Shown: positions 26,571 through 34,950 of the stretch, piece by piece
Layout: each line of letters begins with the position of its first letter
How positions within the stretch are numbered: position 1 is the first letter of the stretch
Assembly: GCA_045638645.1 (NCBI GenBank)
Contig: JAZUBU010000002.1
Span: 62,001 to 126,000, forward strand
Length of the DNA stretch: 64,000 nt
Origin: JAGCJX01 sp045638645
GTDB taxonomy: Bacteria; Bacteroidota; Bacteroidia; Bacteroidales; UBA932
Reading direction: 5' to 3'
Translations under genes and position numbers: made by a program
Notes under the pieces: generated by a model
What the model was told of the DNA's origin: nothing
The model's input: the letters and a program-made list of their open reading frames with translations, nothing else
Databases searched by the model: none

Positions 26571-27131
26571 CTAACGCGCTTGTTGTGCTTGCTGTGCCTG
26601 CGGTACCGGAAGGGCTTTGTCGAGGGGAATCATCAACTCATTCTTCAACGGAATGGTCAAGTCCATACTGGCTTGATCATCTACAAACAACAAGCCTTGT
26701 GCTGATGTATCAAAAACATACACCAGACCATGAGCTTTGGCTACCTTTTGGATTGCATCGCTCACCTTTTTGTAGATCGGAGCAAACAACTGGTTTTGTT
26801 TGTTCTGCATATCTTGATATGCATTTTGTTGAAAAGATTGAAGACGAGCTTCTGCATCTTGCAGTTCCCGAACTTTCGCTTCCAGAACAGCTTGTGACCA
26901 ATTGGCCGACAAAGCTTGGTAATCTGCCATCTTGTTCTGATACTCCTGTTGCATACCTGCAAACATATCGTTCAATTCCTTACCATATTTTTCCAGTACT
27001 ACCGTTGCTGAATCCATATCAGAAGTCAGGTAAACGATTTCTTGAAAACTAACGTGTCCGGATTTTTGTTGGGCACTTGCATTCAAGGTAAAGCCCAACA
27101 GGAGTGCAAAAATTAAAATACACTTTTTCAT
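26571..27131 (-). CDS. Skp/OmpH-family periplasmic chaperone
   Basis: About 186 residues from the ATG at 27131. A longer frame opens at 27179 but would place 16 non-signal residues before a clear signal peptide (MKKCILIFALLLGFTLNASAQ), so the internal start is preferred. The mature part begins with a short strand (GHVSFQEIVY) followed by long coiled-coil arms (about 45-130) and a C-terminal strand region, as in Skp. It should hold unfolded outer-membrane proteins for the Bam complex. The glutamine/alanine-rich tail (QAQQAQQAR) is unusual but likely unimportant. It lies 11 bases after bamA. Confidence 0.92.
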   Translation of the reverse strand: MKKCILIFALLLGFTLNASAQQKSGHVSFQEIVYLTSDMDSATVVLEKYGKELNDMFAGMQQEYQNKMADYQALSANWSQAVLEAKVRELQDAEARLQSFQQNAYQDMQNKQNQLFAPIYKKVSDAIQKVAKAHGLVYVFDTSAQGLLFVDDQASMDLTIPLKNELMIPLDKALPVPQAQQAQQAR

Positions 27132-27142
27132 ATCATCAAAAA

Positions 27143-29668
27143 TTAAAATTGTTGTCCAAGTACAAAGTGAGGCTGCCATCCGCCACGAGTGCCGTTCACA
27201 TGATCAAAGCCATAACCCAAGTCAATACCGAGCATACCGATCATCGGCAAGAAAATACGAACCCCCACACCGGCAGAACGTTTGATTTCAAAAGGATTGA
27301 AGTCCCGGATGTCTGCCCAAGCATTACCGCCTTCCAGGAAGGCCAGGAAGAAGATGGTGGATGTCGGTTGCAGCATGAGCGGGTAACGCAATTCCAACGT
27401 AAACTTATCGTACACACGACCCGCATACACACCATCCTCCAGGGGAGTCAGTGAATAGTTCTCGTATCCGCGAAGGCCAATGATCTCTGAACCATAGGTG
27501 TTGTAACCCGACATTCCGTCCCCGCCGACCTGATAACCTTCAAAAGGCGAGTAGCCCAGGTTGCGGTCGTAAGTTCCCAAATAACCGAATTGTGCACGGG
27601 TCATGAGGACCAGGTCGTCCCAAATCTTGGTGTACAAGGTTCCTTTGAATGTCCATTTGTGGTATTCGATCCAACGATAGCGTTGTTGGTCCGTCATGTT
27701 CTTGTAATCCGTGTCAGCCGGACGGAAAGCAGAATAAGGAGGCGTCAACTGAGCCGACAGAACAAAGTCTGAACCTTCACGAGGATAAATCATCTGGTCC
27801 GTAGAATTCCGGCTCAATGAAATCTTATAACTCAAGTTGTGCGAAGTACCATTGCTGAAAAGGAAGTTGTAGTTCCAATCGTGGAGATTGTAGGTCTGCC
27901 AAGACAATTCGTGATACAAGACAAAGTAGTTGTCCGGCCACTTCAGACGGCTACCCAAACCAGCAGCAACCCCATAAACTTCAAAATACTCGTTGGTGTT
28001 CTGGTAGAAGTAAAACGAATTGGTCTGACGGCTGTAATAGCCAGTCACGTTCAGGGATGTCGGTTTTTTCCCAAACAACCAGGGTTCCTGGAAGCTGGCC
28101 GACAAGGCCGTATAATAACGTCCGTTGGTCTGGAAGCGGAACGACAAGGTTTGTGCATCCCCGAGCGGAACGGGTCTCCAAGCGGATTTTTCGAAAAGAC
28201 GTCTCGCAGAGAAGTTGTTGAAAGATACACCAACGGTTCCCACAAAAGAGTAACCTCCCCAACCACCGGACAATTCCAAGGTAGAGTTGGGTTTTTCAAG
28301 CACATTGTAGGCAATGTCTACCGTGTTGGTCTTGGAGTTCGGAATCACCGAAAATCCTTTTGACGGGTCCATCGCATGCTCGGCATCAAAATGGCCCATG
28401 GAAGAAATTTCACGGATGGAGCGTTCCAGCAAGGATTGGCTGTACAGGTAACCCGGACGCGTAAACAACTGCCGACGGACCACACGCTCATTTGTAATGG
28501 TATTACCACTGATAATGATGTTGTTGAAGGTTGCCGGTTTGCCCTCAATCAACCGCAATTCCACATCCACCGAATCCTGATCAATGTTCACCTCAACCGG
28601 AGTGATGTTGAAGAACAAGTATCCCTGGTCCCGGTACAATGAAGAAATGTCCATTTCCATCTTCCGGCCATCTCCAAAGAGACGTTTCTGCAACAGTACG
28701 ACGTCGTAGATGTCCCCCTTCTTGATCTGAAGGATGCTGTTCAAATCCTCTTCGGTGTAGAGCGAGTTGCCGGTCCAGGTAATGTTCCGGAAATAATATC
28801 GTTTTCCCTCATCGATGACAAAATGGATACCCAGACGACCCGGTTCCAAGTAGTACAATGAATCTTTCACAATACGTGCGTCACGATATCCGGCTTCACT
28901 GTATACATTCAACATCAAGTCCTTGTCCTTTTCGTACTCTTCCTCGATAAACTTCTTGGGCTTGAACAAACTGCGCAAGCGACGGTCGCTGGTTTTCTTC
29001 ATCGCACCGACCAACTTGCCCTCCTCGATGTTGTTGTTACCCTCGAAGGTGATTCTGCGGACCTTCACCTTTTCATGCCGATTCACATCAAAAGTCACTT
29101 GGACTGCGTTGGAAATGACGCTGTCCCGACGTTGAATCACCTCCACTTCCGCATTGAGAAAACCTTTTTCCTTGTAGTAATCCTTGATAATGCCAATGTT
29201 GGAACGGATCATGTACTCCGATACAGCAGTACCGCGCTTGAGGTTCATCCGGTCTCGCAGATCACTCTGCTCTGAACTTTTTACACCCCGGAAACTCCAA
29301 CGGGAAACACGGGGACGCTGCTTCAGATCCAATTTCAAGTACGCAGTATCCCGACGGGCTGACAAAGAATCAATGTACAAGGCAATGTCCGAAAAATACG
29401 ACTGTTGCATGGAGATACGACGAAGACCATCCGATACCTCCATACTCGGAAGAATTACCGTCTGGCCCACCTGCAAACCGGACAAAGACAATATCTGGTC
29501 TGCACTCAAATATTTCATACCGGCGACCTCAATACCGCCAATCACATAGCGTTGAGGACGTTCGTAACTGACCACGATGTCATTGTCCCCCTCCGTTACC
29601 GTATTTTGTGCATATACGAAAACTGGAAAAAGAAGCCACAACAACGCAAGGATCTTTCTCTTATTCAT
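27143..29668 (-). CDS. bamA: Outer-membrane protein assembly factor BamA
   Basis: Central barrel of the machine that folds outer-membrane proteins. About 841 residues from the ATG at 29668, which begins the signal peptide (MNKRKILALLWLLFPVFVYAQ); an upstream in-frame start at 29704 lacks a signal and lies on the promoter side. Five POTRA domains (about 45-470) precede a 16-strand barrel. The barrel carries the conserved VRGYE/LRGYEN motif (here GLRGYENYSL) and ends GGWQPHFVLGQQF with terminal Phe. The skp-like gene follows, uppS precedes: a common Bacteroidetes order. Confidence 0.96.
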   Translation of the reverse strand: MNKRKILALLWLLFPVFVYAQNTVTEGDNDIVVSYERPQRYVIGGIEVAGMKYLSADQILSLSGLQVGQTVILPSMEVSDGLRRISMQQSYFSDIALYIDSLSARRDTAYLKLDLKQRPRVSRWSFRGVKSSEQSDLRDRMNLKRGTAVSEYMIRSNIGIIKDYYKEKGFLNAEVEVIQRRDSVISNAVQVTFDVNRHEKVKVRRITFEGNNNIEEGKLVGAMKKTSDRRLRSLFKPKKFIEEEYEKDKDLMLNVYSEAGYRDARIVKDSLYYLEPGRLGIHFVIDEGKRYYFRNITWTGNSLYTEEDLNSILQIKKGDIYDVVLLQKRLFGDGRKMEMDISSLYRDQGYLFFNITPVEVNIDQDSVDVELRLIEGKPATFNNIIISGNTITNERVVRRQLFTRPGYLYSQSLLERSIREISSMGHFDAEHAMDPSKGFSVIPNSKTNTVDIAYNVLEKPNSTLELSGGWGGYSFVGTVGVSFNNFSARRLFEKSAWRPVPLGDAQTLSFRFQTNGRYYTALSASFQEPWLFGKKPTSLNVTGYYSRQTNSFYFYQNTNEYFEVYGVAAGLGSRLKWPDNYFVLYHELSWQTYNLHDWNYNFLFSNGTSHNLSYKISLSRNSTDQMIYPREGSDFVLSAQLTPPYSAFRPADTDYKNMTDQQRYRWIEYHKWTFKGTLYTKIWDDLVLMTRAQFGYLGTYDRNLGYSPFEGYQVGGDGMSGYNTYGSEIIGLRGYENYSLTPLEDGVYAGRVYDKFTLELRYPLMLQPTSTIFFLAFLEGGNAWADIRDFNPFEIKRSAGVGVRIFLPMIGMLGIDLGYGFDHVNGTRGGWQPHFVLGQQF

Positions 29669-29701
29669 TGGATCTGTCAAAAGTTTCTTCGTAAAAACTC
29701 G

Positions 29702-29709
29702 CAAATATA
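29702..29709 (-). promoter_or_regulatory. -7 box before bamA
   Basis: Minus strand TATATTTG in the uppS-bamA gap, about 34 bases before the bamA start. It suggests bamA-skp can be transcribed separately from nadK-uppS. Confidence 0.5.
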
Positions 29710-29712
29710 CAT

Positions 29713-30474
29713 TTATTTCTTGATTATTTGCTCACCCGTCAGACCAAAGCGACGTTTTCGGGTCTGAAAAGCATCAATTGCCATCGCCAGGTCTGCTCTA
29801 CGAAAATCAGGCCAAAGGACGTCTGTGAAATAAAATTCCGTATAAGCACATTGCCACAGCATGTAGTTGCTAATCCGTTGTTCTCCACTGGTACGGATCA
29901 TCAGATCCGGGTCCGGAATGCCCGCCGTGGCCAGGTAGGACTCCCACAAAGCAGGTGTCAGGGTGGGTTGCGGTTGTTTCTGAGCGGCCGCTTCTGCACA
30001 AGCATTGCCGTACCGTTGCGCAGCCTGCAGCAGATCCCATTTACCGCTGTAACTCAAAAAAACAATGAGGGTCAGCCCGGTATGGGCCGCTGTTTCCTGC
30101 TCAGCCTGGCGAATATCTTCCTGCAAGCTCGCATCCAGCCGCGACAAATCTCCGATGACACGGAAACGGATGTTGTTTTTTACAAACAGGGGCTTTTCTT
30201 CAAGAATGGCTTTGGCCATCAACTTCATCAGTCCCCGGACCTCGGCTTCCGGACGGTTCCAGTTCTCTTCCGAAAAGGCAAAAAGACTCAAATATCGGAC
30301 ACCCAGCTCGGCAGCATAAGCACAGGCTTCTCGCACACTGTCGGCGCCGGCCTGGTGTCCAAACAAACGCTCCATTCCCCGCTGTTTGGCCCAGCGGCCG
30401 TTTCCATCCATGATGATGGTTATGTGAGTCGGTATATTCATCATATTCGTTGTGTTCATTAGAATTACATCCAT
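29713..30474 (-). CDS. uppS: Isoprenyl (undecaprenyl) diphosphate synthase
   Basis: Cis-prenyltransferase that makes the C55 lipid carrier for peptidoglycan and surface glycans. The longest frame gives 253 residues, starting 3 bases after nadK; ATG codons at residues 6, 11 and 12 are alternatives, and the conserved region begins at residue 19 (ITIIMDGNGRWAK, with the catalytic Asp). Later motifs include LSLFAFSEENWNRP, VFLSYSGKWDL and the C-terminal RTSGEQRISN...FTDVLWPDF. Confidence 0.96.
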   Translation of the reverse strand: MDVILMNTTNMMNIPTHITIIMDGNGRWAKQRGMERLFGHQAGADSVREACAYAAELGVRYLSLFAFSEENWNRPEAEVRGLMKLMAKAILEEKPLFVKNNIRFRVIGDLSRLDASLQEDIRQAEQETAAHTGLTLIVFLSYSGKWDLLQAAQRYGNACAEAAAQKQPQPTLTPALWESYLATAGIPDPDLMIRTSGEQRISNYMLWQCAYTEFYFTDVLWPDFRRADLAMAIDAFQTRKRRFGLTGEQIIKK

Positions 30475-30477
30475 GTA

Positions 30478-31386
30478 TTATTTTTCCGCATCATAATTCC
30501 TACGGTCTATTCCCCAAAAGAGTTTCTCCTGCAAAGCCGGTATGAATGCATCTCCGGACAAAGAAACACGACGCAAAGGGAAAGGAGCCCGGGTCACGCA
30601 AAGCACTGCGTCATCCGGATAGGAAACCGACCGGTTATCTACCGTTAGGGCCACCTCGCCCGCACCGGAACGGGACGACAACCTCACCTCGATACGCGAA
30701 TCATTCGGTACAATCAATGGCCGGACATTCAGGTTATGCGGGGCCACTGGTGACAGAATGATGGCTTCGGTTCCCGGCATCAAGATAGGACCTCCCACGC
30801 TCAAGGAATAGGCTGTCGAACCCGTAGAAGTGGAAATCAAAAGCCCATCCGCTTGAAACGAAGGGAGTTGTGCCTGATCTATTGTCAAAGAAATCTCCAT
30901 CATCTGCGGACGAAAACGTTGCAAAGAAACCTCATTCAAGGCATAGGGATACAAGGGACTGATGGGAGTATCCACCTGAAATTGCAACAAGAAACGTTCA
31001 TCAATGCGATAATTACCGGCAAGCAGGTCCCGAATCCACTGGTGATCGTCCACAGAATCCGCAATCTGCACGGTCGTCAAAAATCCCAAGTGACCAAAAT
31101 TAATACCTGCCACCGGAATACCAGAATCCCGTACCCATGTCAGCGATGAAAGGAACGTTCCGTCTCCTCCCAGGGCCAGGAACAATTCCGTATCATGCGG
31201 CAACTGCTCCGGATGAGGGACCCGCCGACCTTCCTCCCAGACCAAACCCGCCTCTGCAAAAATGGAATCCAGTTCTCCACAACACAACAATTCAACACCA
31301 TATCCTGCTAACGTATCCACCATGGAACGAAGCCGGGGATACCAGGACGGATCCATTTTTTTTCCGTACAATGCCACTTTCCTCAT
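30478..31386 (-). CDS. nadK: NAD kinase
   Basis: Phosphorylates NAD to NADP in the cytoplasm. It is 302 residues, with the GGDGTFLSS motif (about residues 75-83) and the NAD-binding DGLLISTSTGSTAYSLSVGG segment (about 180-200). First gene of the minus-strand run nadK-uppS-bamA-skp. Its start faces pdxJ across about 85 bases. A CATCTTTG one mismatch from the -7 consensus is present upstream, but I do not call it. Confidence 0.96.
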   Translation of the reverse strand: MRKVALYGKKMDPSWYPRLRSMVDTLAGYGVELLCCGELDSIFAEAGLVWEEGRRVPHPEQLPHDTELFLALGGDGTFLSSLTWVRDSGIPVAGINFGHLGFLTTVQIADSVDDHQWIRDLLAGNYRIDERFLLQFQVDTPISPLYPYALNEVSLQRFRPQMMEISLTIDQAQLPSFQADGLLISTSTGSTAYSLSVGGPILMPGTEAIILSPVAPHNLNVRPLIVPNDSRIEVRLSSRSGAGEVALTVDNRSVSYPDDAVLCVTRAPFPLRRVSLSGDAFIPALQEKLFWGIDRRNYDAEK

Positions 31387-31445
31387 TTCGATCTGATTTC
31401 ACTGATTTATCTTACAAAGATGTATTAAATTTCTCTGCTATTGAT

Positions 31446-31453
31446 TATTTTTG
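31446..31453 (+). promoter_or_regulatory. -7 box of pdxJ
   Basis: TATTTTTG matches TAnnTTTG, 19 bases before the pdxJ ATG. This argues against the much longer upstream open frame that begins inside nadK on the other strand. Confidence 0.5.
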
Positions 31454-31472
31454 TAAAAAATTTGGAGAAAAA

Positions 31473-32189
31473 ATGACTCGACTCAGTGTAAATATCAACA
31501 AAATTGCCACCTTGCGAAATGCCCGGGGTGGAAACCTGCCGAACGTGCTGAAGGCGGCTCTGGATTGCGAAAAATTTGGTGCAGAAGGTATCACAGTCCA
31601 TCCCAGACCGGATCAGCGCCACATCCGCTATCAGGATGTTTATGATTTGAAGCCGGCCTTGACGACGGAGTTCAACATCGAAGGCAACCCGATTGATGAA
31701 TTCATGGACCTTGTACTAAAAGTTCGCCCGGCACAGGTAACCCTGGTACCGGATGCGGAAGACGTACTGACCTCCAACGCAGGATGGAACACAAAACTCC
31801 ATACCCGGAAACTCAAGGACATCTGCCACCGTCTCCACGAGGCGGGCATCCGCAGTTCCATTTTTGTGGATCCGGATCCTGAAATGGTCCGCTATGCGGT
31901 TGAAACCGGCTGCCAACGGGTTGAATTGTACACCGAAGCTTATGCATCGGGGTATGCGAAGGACCGCGAAGCCGCCATTGCTCCGTATGTCCGTGCGGCA
32001 GAAGCAGCCCGCGAAGTAGGGTTGGCCCTGAACGCCGGCCACGACCTGAACCTGGACAATTTGCGTTATTTCCGGACTTGCATCCCCTATCTGGCGGAAG
32101 TTTCCATCGGACATGCCTTGATCTCGGACGCCCTCTACCTGGGATTGGAAAAGACCATCCGGGCCTACTTGGATTGTTTGGCGGAATAA
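31473..32189 (+). CDS. pdxJ: Pyridoxine 5'-phosphate synthase
   Basis: Condenses 1-deoxyxylulose 5-phosphate with 3-amino-2-oxopropyl phosphate to pyridoxine 5'-phosphate. 238 residues from the ATG at 31473, which opens the conserved MTRLSVNINKIATLRNARGG; the frame is open further upstream to 31137, but that part overlaps nadK and has no family resemblance. Other marks: GITVHPRPDQRHI, the EFNIEGNP block, and NAGHDLNLDN near the C-terminus. Confidence 0.97.
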   Translation: MTRLSVNINKIATLRNARGGNLPNVLKAALDCEKFGAEGITVHPRPDQRHIRYQDVYDLKPALTTEFNIEGNPIDEFMDLVLKVRPAQVTLVPDAEDVLTSNAGWNTKLHTRKLKDICHRLHEAGIRSSIFVDPDPEMVRYAVETGCQRVELYTEAYASGYAKDREAAIAPYVRAAEAAREVGLALNAGHDLNLDNLRYFRTCIPYLAEVSIGHALISDALYLGLEKTIRAYLDCLAE

Positions 32190-32214
32190 TGGACCACAAT
32201 TCAAAAAAACAAGT

Positions 32215-32222
32215 TATCTTTG
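32215..32222 (+). promoter_or_regulatory. -7 box before the lipidated Skp-like gene
   Basis: TATCTTTG matches TAnnTTTG, 38 bases before the ATG at 32260. No well-spaced -33 TTTG. Confidence 0.5.
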
Positions 32223-32259
32223 TCACTTTATTTAGACATTAATTTAGCATTACACTACA

Positions 32260-32859
32260 ATGAAAAAGACAATCTTTTACTCGATTGCTCTCGGCGCCCT
32301 GCTTGTAGCCGCCGTTGCTTGCAATACCCCTGCCCAACAAAACCAAACCATAGCGGAACCGGCCCAAACCGTAGCCATGGGTTCCGGAGAGATTGTATTC
32401 ATCCAAATGGATACCTTGATCAACAATTACGACATGTTCAACGATTTGCGTTCCCAACTGGAAAGCAAATTCAACTCCATCCAAAACGAATTGGCCAAAA
32501 AGGGCCGTGCATTTGAAAACGATGTAAAAGATTTTCAAGACAAAATGAGCAAAGGTTTGTTGACCCGTTCCCAAGCGGAAACCCAACAAAACGATCTGCT
32601 CAAACGCGAACAAGAGCTTCAACTCTACACCCAACAAAAGCAAGTGGAAATGGCAGAAGAGGAAACCGTAATGGTTAACCGCGTCATGGATGCCATCAAA
32701 ACCTACGTGGCTTCTTACAACGAAACCCACCACTACGCCATGATTTTGACCACTTCTGTATCCGTGAATACCGTATTGGCTGCAGATGCAAGCCGCGACA
32801 TCACCCAAGATGTATTGAAAGGCTTGAACGAGGAATACATCAAAAACAGAAAGAAATAA
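32260..32859 (+). CDS. OmpH/Skp-like lipoprotein
   Basis: 199 residues with a lipoprotein signal (lipobox VAAVAC, Cys21). After a Q/A/P-rich linker comes a short strand (GEIVFIQMDTL), a long amphipathic coiled coil (about 60-145) and a C-terminal Skp-like strand region. The fold resembles the Skp-like protein at 26571-27131, but this one is lipid-anchored. It may be a membrane-tethered chaperone for outer-membrane proteins; that is inference. A glycosyltransferase gene follows after 7 bases. Confidence 0.88.
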   Translation: MKKTIFYSIALGALLVAAVACNTPAQQNQTIAEPAQTVAMGSGEIVFIQMDTLINNYDMFNDLRSQLESKFNSIQNELAKKGRAFENDVKDFQDKMSKGLLTRSQAETQQNDLLKREQELQLYTQQKQVEMAEEETVMVNRVMDAIKTYVASYNETHHYAMILTTSVSVNTVLAADASRDITQDVLKGLNEEYIKNRKK

Positions 32860-32866
32860 TTACCTC

Positions 32867-33988
32867 TTGAAAATAGCCATTCTTTCCTGTTTCCATCCCT
32901 ACCGGGGAGGCATTTCTCAGTTCAACACATCCCTGTATCAAGAGCTGAGCAGGACGCATACGGTGGCTGCTTTCAATTTTAAGCGTCAGTACCCGAATTT
33001 TTTATTCCCGGGAAAAACGCAATATGTAACTGCAGAAGATGAGGCCGTAGCCATAGCGAACATACCGCTATTGGATACGGCCAATCCTTTTTCTTATATC
33101 CGGACAGCCCGCTGCATCCGCGAATGGCAACCGGACCTGCTGCTCATGCGCTACTGGATGTCCTACTTTGCGCCCTCTCAGGGCTGGGTAGCCCGCCATA
33201 TGGCCCCGAACTGCAAAGTCATTTCCATCGTGGACAATGTCATTCCTCACGAACCGCATTTTTTCGATAAGCCTCTAACACGATGGTACCTGCAAGGCAA
33301 CGATGCTTTTGTCACGCTGTGCGATGCCGTCAACCAGGATCTCAAAGCCTTGAACCCAACGGCCAGAACGATCGTCTCCCCCCACCCGCTTTATGCCCAT
33401 TTTGGCAAACGGATGGAGCGGCAACAGGCTTGCAAACAGCTGAACATTGACCCGGACAAAAGAATCCTGCTGTTTTTCGGCCTGATTCGGGACTACAAAG
33501 GGCTGGACATCCTGCTGGAAGCCTTGAACCTGCTGGACCAACGATACCAGCTCATCGTCGCAGGAGAACCGTACGGCAGTTTTGAGAAATACGACCGGAT
33601 TATCCGGAAATACAGTCTACAAGACCGCATTCACAACTGCCTGGAATACATCCCGGACGGTCGCGTGAGTCCCTATTTTTCTGCAGCTGATGTTTGTGTC
33701 CTGCCGTACCGATCAGCAACACAAAGTGGCATCAGCTCGGTTTCTTACCACTTTGAACTGCCGTTGATTACAACGGATGTAGGGGGACTTAGGGAAACCG
33801 TAGCGGACCGGAACACAGGCCTCGTCGTTCCCCCGGCCCAACCGCAGGCCATCGCCCAAGCGATTGAGAAGTACTTTGAAGAAGCAGACCTGCGTCAAAG
33901 TTTGCTGGAGGGAATCCGCCAAGAAAAAGAACGATTGTCCTGGAGCCGTTTCTGCGAAAATCTCATCAATCTATACAACACATTATAA
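32867..33988 (+). CDS. Glycosyltransferase, GT4-like, TTG start
   Basis: 373 residues from a TTG codon, 7 bases after the previous stop; no ATG in frame would keep the conserved N-terminus MKIAILSCFHPYRGGISQF, which is typical of GT-B fold enzymes. The C-terminal half has GLIRDYKGLDILLEAL (nucleotide-sugar domain), a VLPYRSATQSGISSV segment and DVGGLRETV. It probably transfers a sugar onto a lipid- or cell-surface-linked acceptor; donor and acceptor are unknown. Its place between an envelope lipoprotein and purC gives no clear hint. Confidence 0.88.
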   Translation: MKIAILSCFHPYRGGISQFNTSLYQELSRTHTVAAFNFKRQYPNFLFPGKTQYVTAEDEAVAIANIPLLDTANPFSYIRTARCIREWQPDLLLMRYWMSYFAPSQGWVARHMAPNCKVISIVDNVIPHEPHFFDKPLTRWYLQGNDAFVTLCDAVNQDLKALNPTARTIVSPHPLYAHFGKRMERQQACKQLNIDPDKRILLFFGLIRDYKGLDILLEALNLLDQRYQLIVAGEPYGSFEKYDRIIRKYSLQDRIHNCLEYIPDGRVSPYFSAADVCVLPYRSATQSGISSVSYHFELPLITTDVGGLRETVADRNTGLVVPPAQPQAIAQAIEKYFEEADLRQSLLEGIRQEKERLSWSRFCENLINLYNTL

Positions 33989-33999
33989 TCCATAGTATT

Positions 34000-34950
34000 A
34001 TGAAATCATTGACCCAAACCGCTTTTGAATTTCCGAAGCAAACCCGCATATACAACGGGAAAGTGAGAGACGTCTACACCATCAACGATGATTTGATGGT
34101 CATGATCGCAACCGACCGTATTTCGGCCTTTGACGTCGTACTCCCGAAAGGCATTCCGTACAAAGGCCAAGTCTTGAACCAAATTGCCTCATTGTTTTTG
34201 GACAGTACCTCCGACATCGTCCCCAACTGGAAAATCGCATCTCCGGACCCGATGGTTACCGTAGGCTACCGCTGCGAATCGTACCCGGTGGAAATGATTG
34301 TCCGTGGATATTTGACCGGAAGTTCCTGGAGAACCTACCGCAGCGGACAACGCGAAATCTGCGGAGTTAAAATCCCGGACGGCATGCGCGAACACCAAAA
34401 ATTTGAAAAGCCGATTGTCACCCCTACGACAAAAGCAGAAATCGGAGAACACGATGCAGACATCTCCCGGGAAGAAATCATTGCCCGAGGCCTCGTCAGT
34501 GAAGCTGAATACAACGAGTTGGAACGCATTGCGCTGGCCCTGTTCCAACGCGGTAGCGAAATGGCTGCCGAACGGGGTCTGATTCTCGTGGACACCAAAT
34601 ACGAATTTGGCAAACGCAACGGCCAGATCTACCTGATTGATGAGATTCATACACCCGACTCATCCCGCTATTTCTATGCAGACGGATACCAAGAACGCTT
34701 TGACCAAGGTCTCCAACAAAAACAGCTCTCCAAGGAATTCGTTCGTGAATGGTTGATGGACAACGGCTTCAGCGGACAAGAAGGACAACAACTTCCTGAA
34801 ATGACCGACGAAATTATCCGATCCATTTCCGACCGCTACATTGAGTTGTATGAGAACATCACAGGCAAAGCCTTCGTGAAAGCGGAATACGGAGAAAATG
34901 TGTACGAACGCATTGAATGCAACGTCAAAAACCTGTTGGCTCGTTTATGA
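34000..34950 (+). CDS. purC: Phosphoribosylaminoimidazole-succinocarboxamide synthase
   Basis: SAICAR synthase of purine biosynthesis: joins CAIR and aspartate using ATP. 316 residues, the longer form common in Bacteroidetes. Marks: YNGKVRDVY near the N-terminus, ATDRISAFDVVLPKGIPYKG, VEMIVRGYLTGSSW, and LVDTKYEFG ... LIDEIHTPDSSR. The stop overlaps the next start as ATGA. Confidence 0.97.
   Translation: MKSLTQTAFEFPKQTRIYNGKVRDVYTINDDLMVMIATDRISAFDVVLPKGIPYKGQVLNQIASLFLDSTSDIVPNWKIASPDPMVTVGYRCESYPVEMIVRGYLTGSSWRTYRSGQREICGVKIPDGMREHQKFEKPIVTPTTKAEIGEHDADISREEIIARGLVSEAEYNELERIALALFQRGSEMAAERGLILVDTKYEFGKRNGQIYLIDEIHTPDSSRYFYADGYQERFDQGLQQKQLSKEFVREWLMDNGFSGQEGQQLPEMTDEIIRSISDRYIELYENITGKAFVKAEYGENVYERIECNVKNLLARL

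Noticed and set aside
31137..31472. N-terminal extension of pdxJ by 112 codons
   Set aside because: It overlaps nadK on the other strand, lies upstream of the pdxJ -7 box and bears no resemblance to PdxJ.
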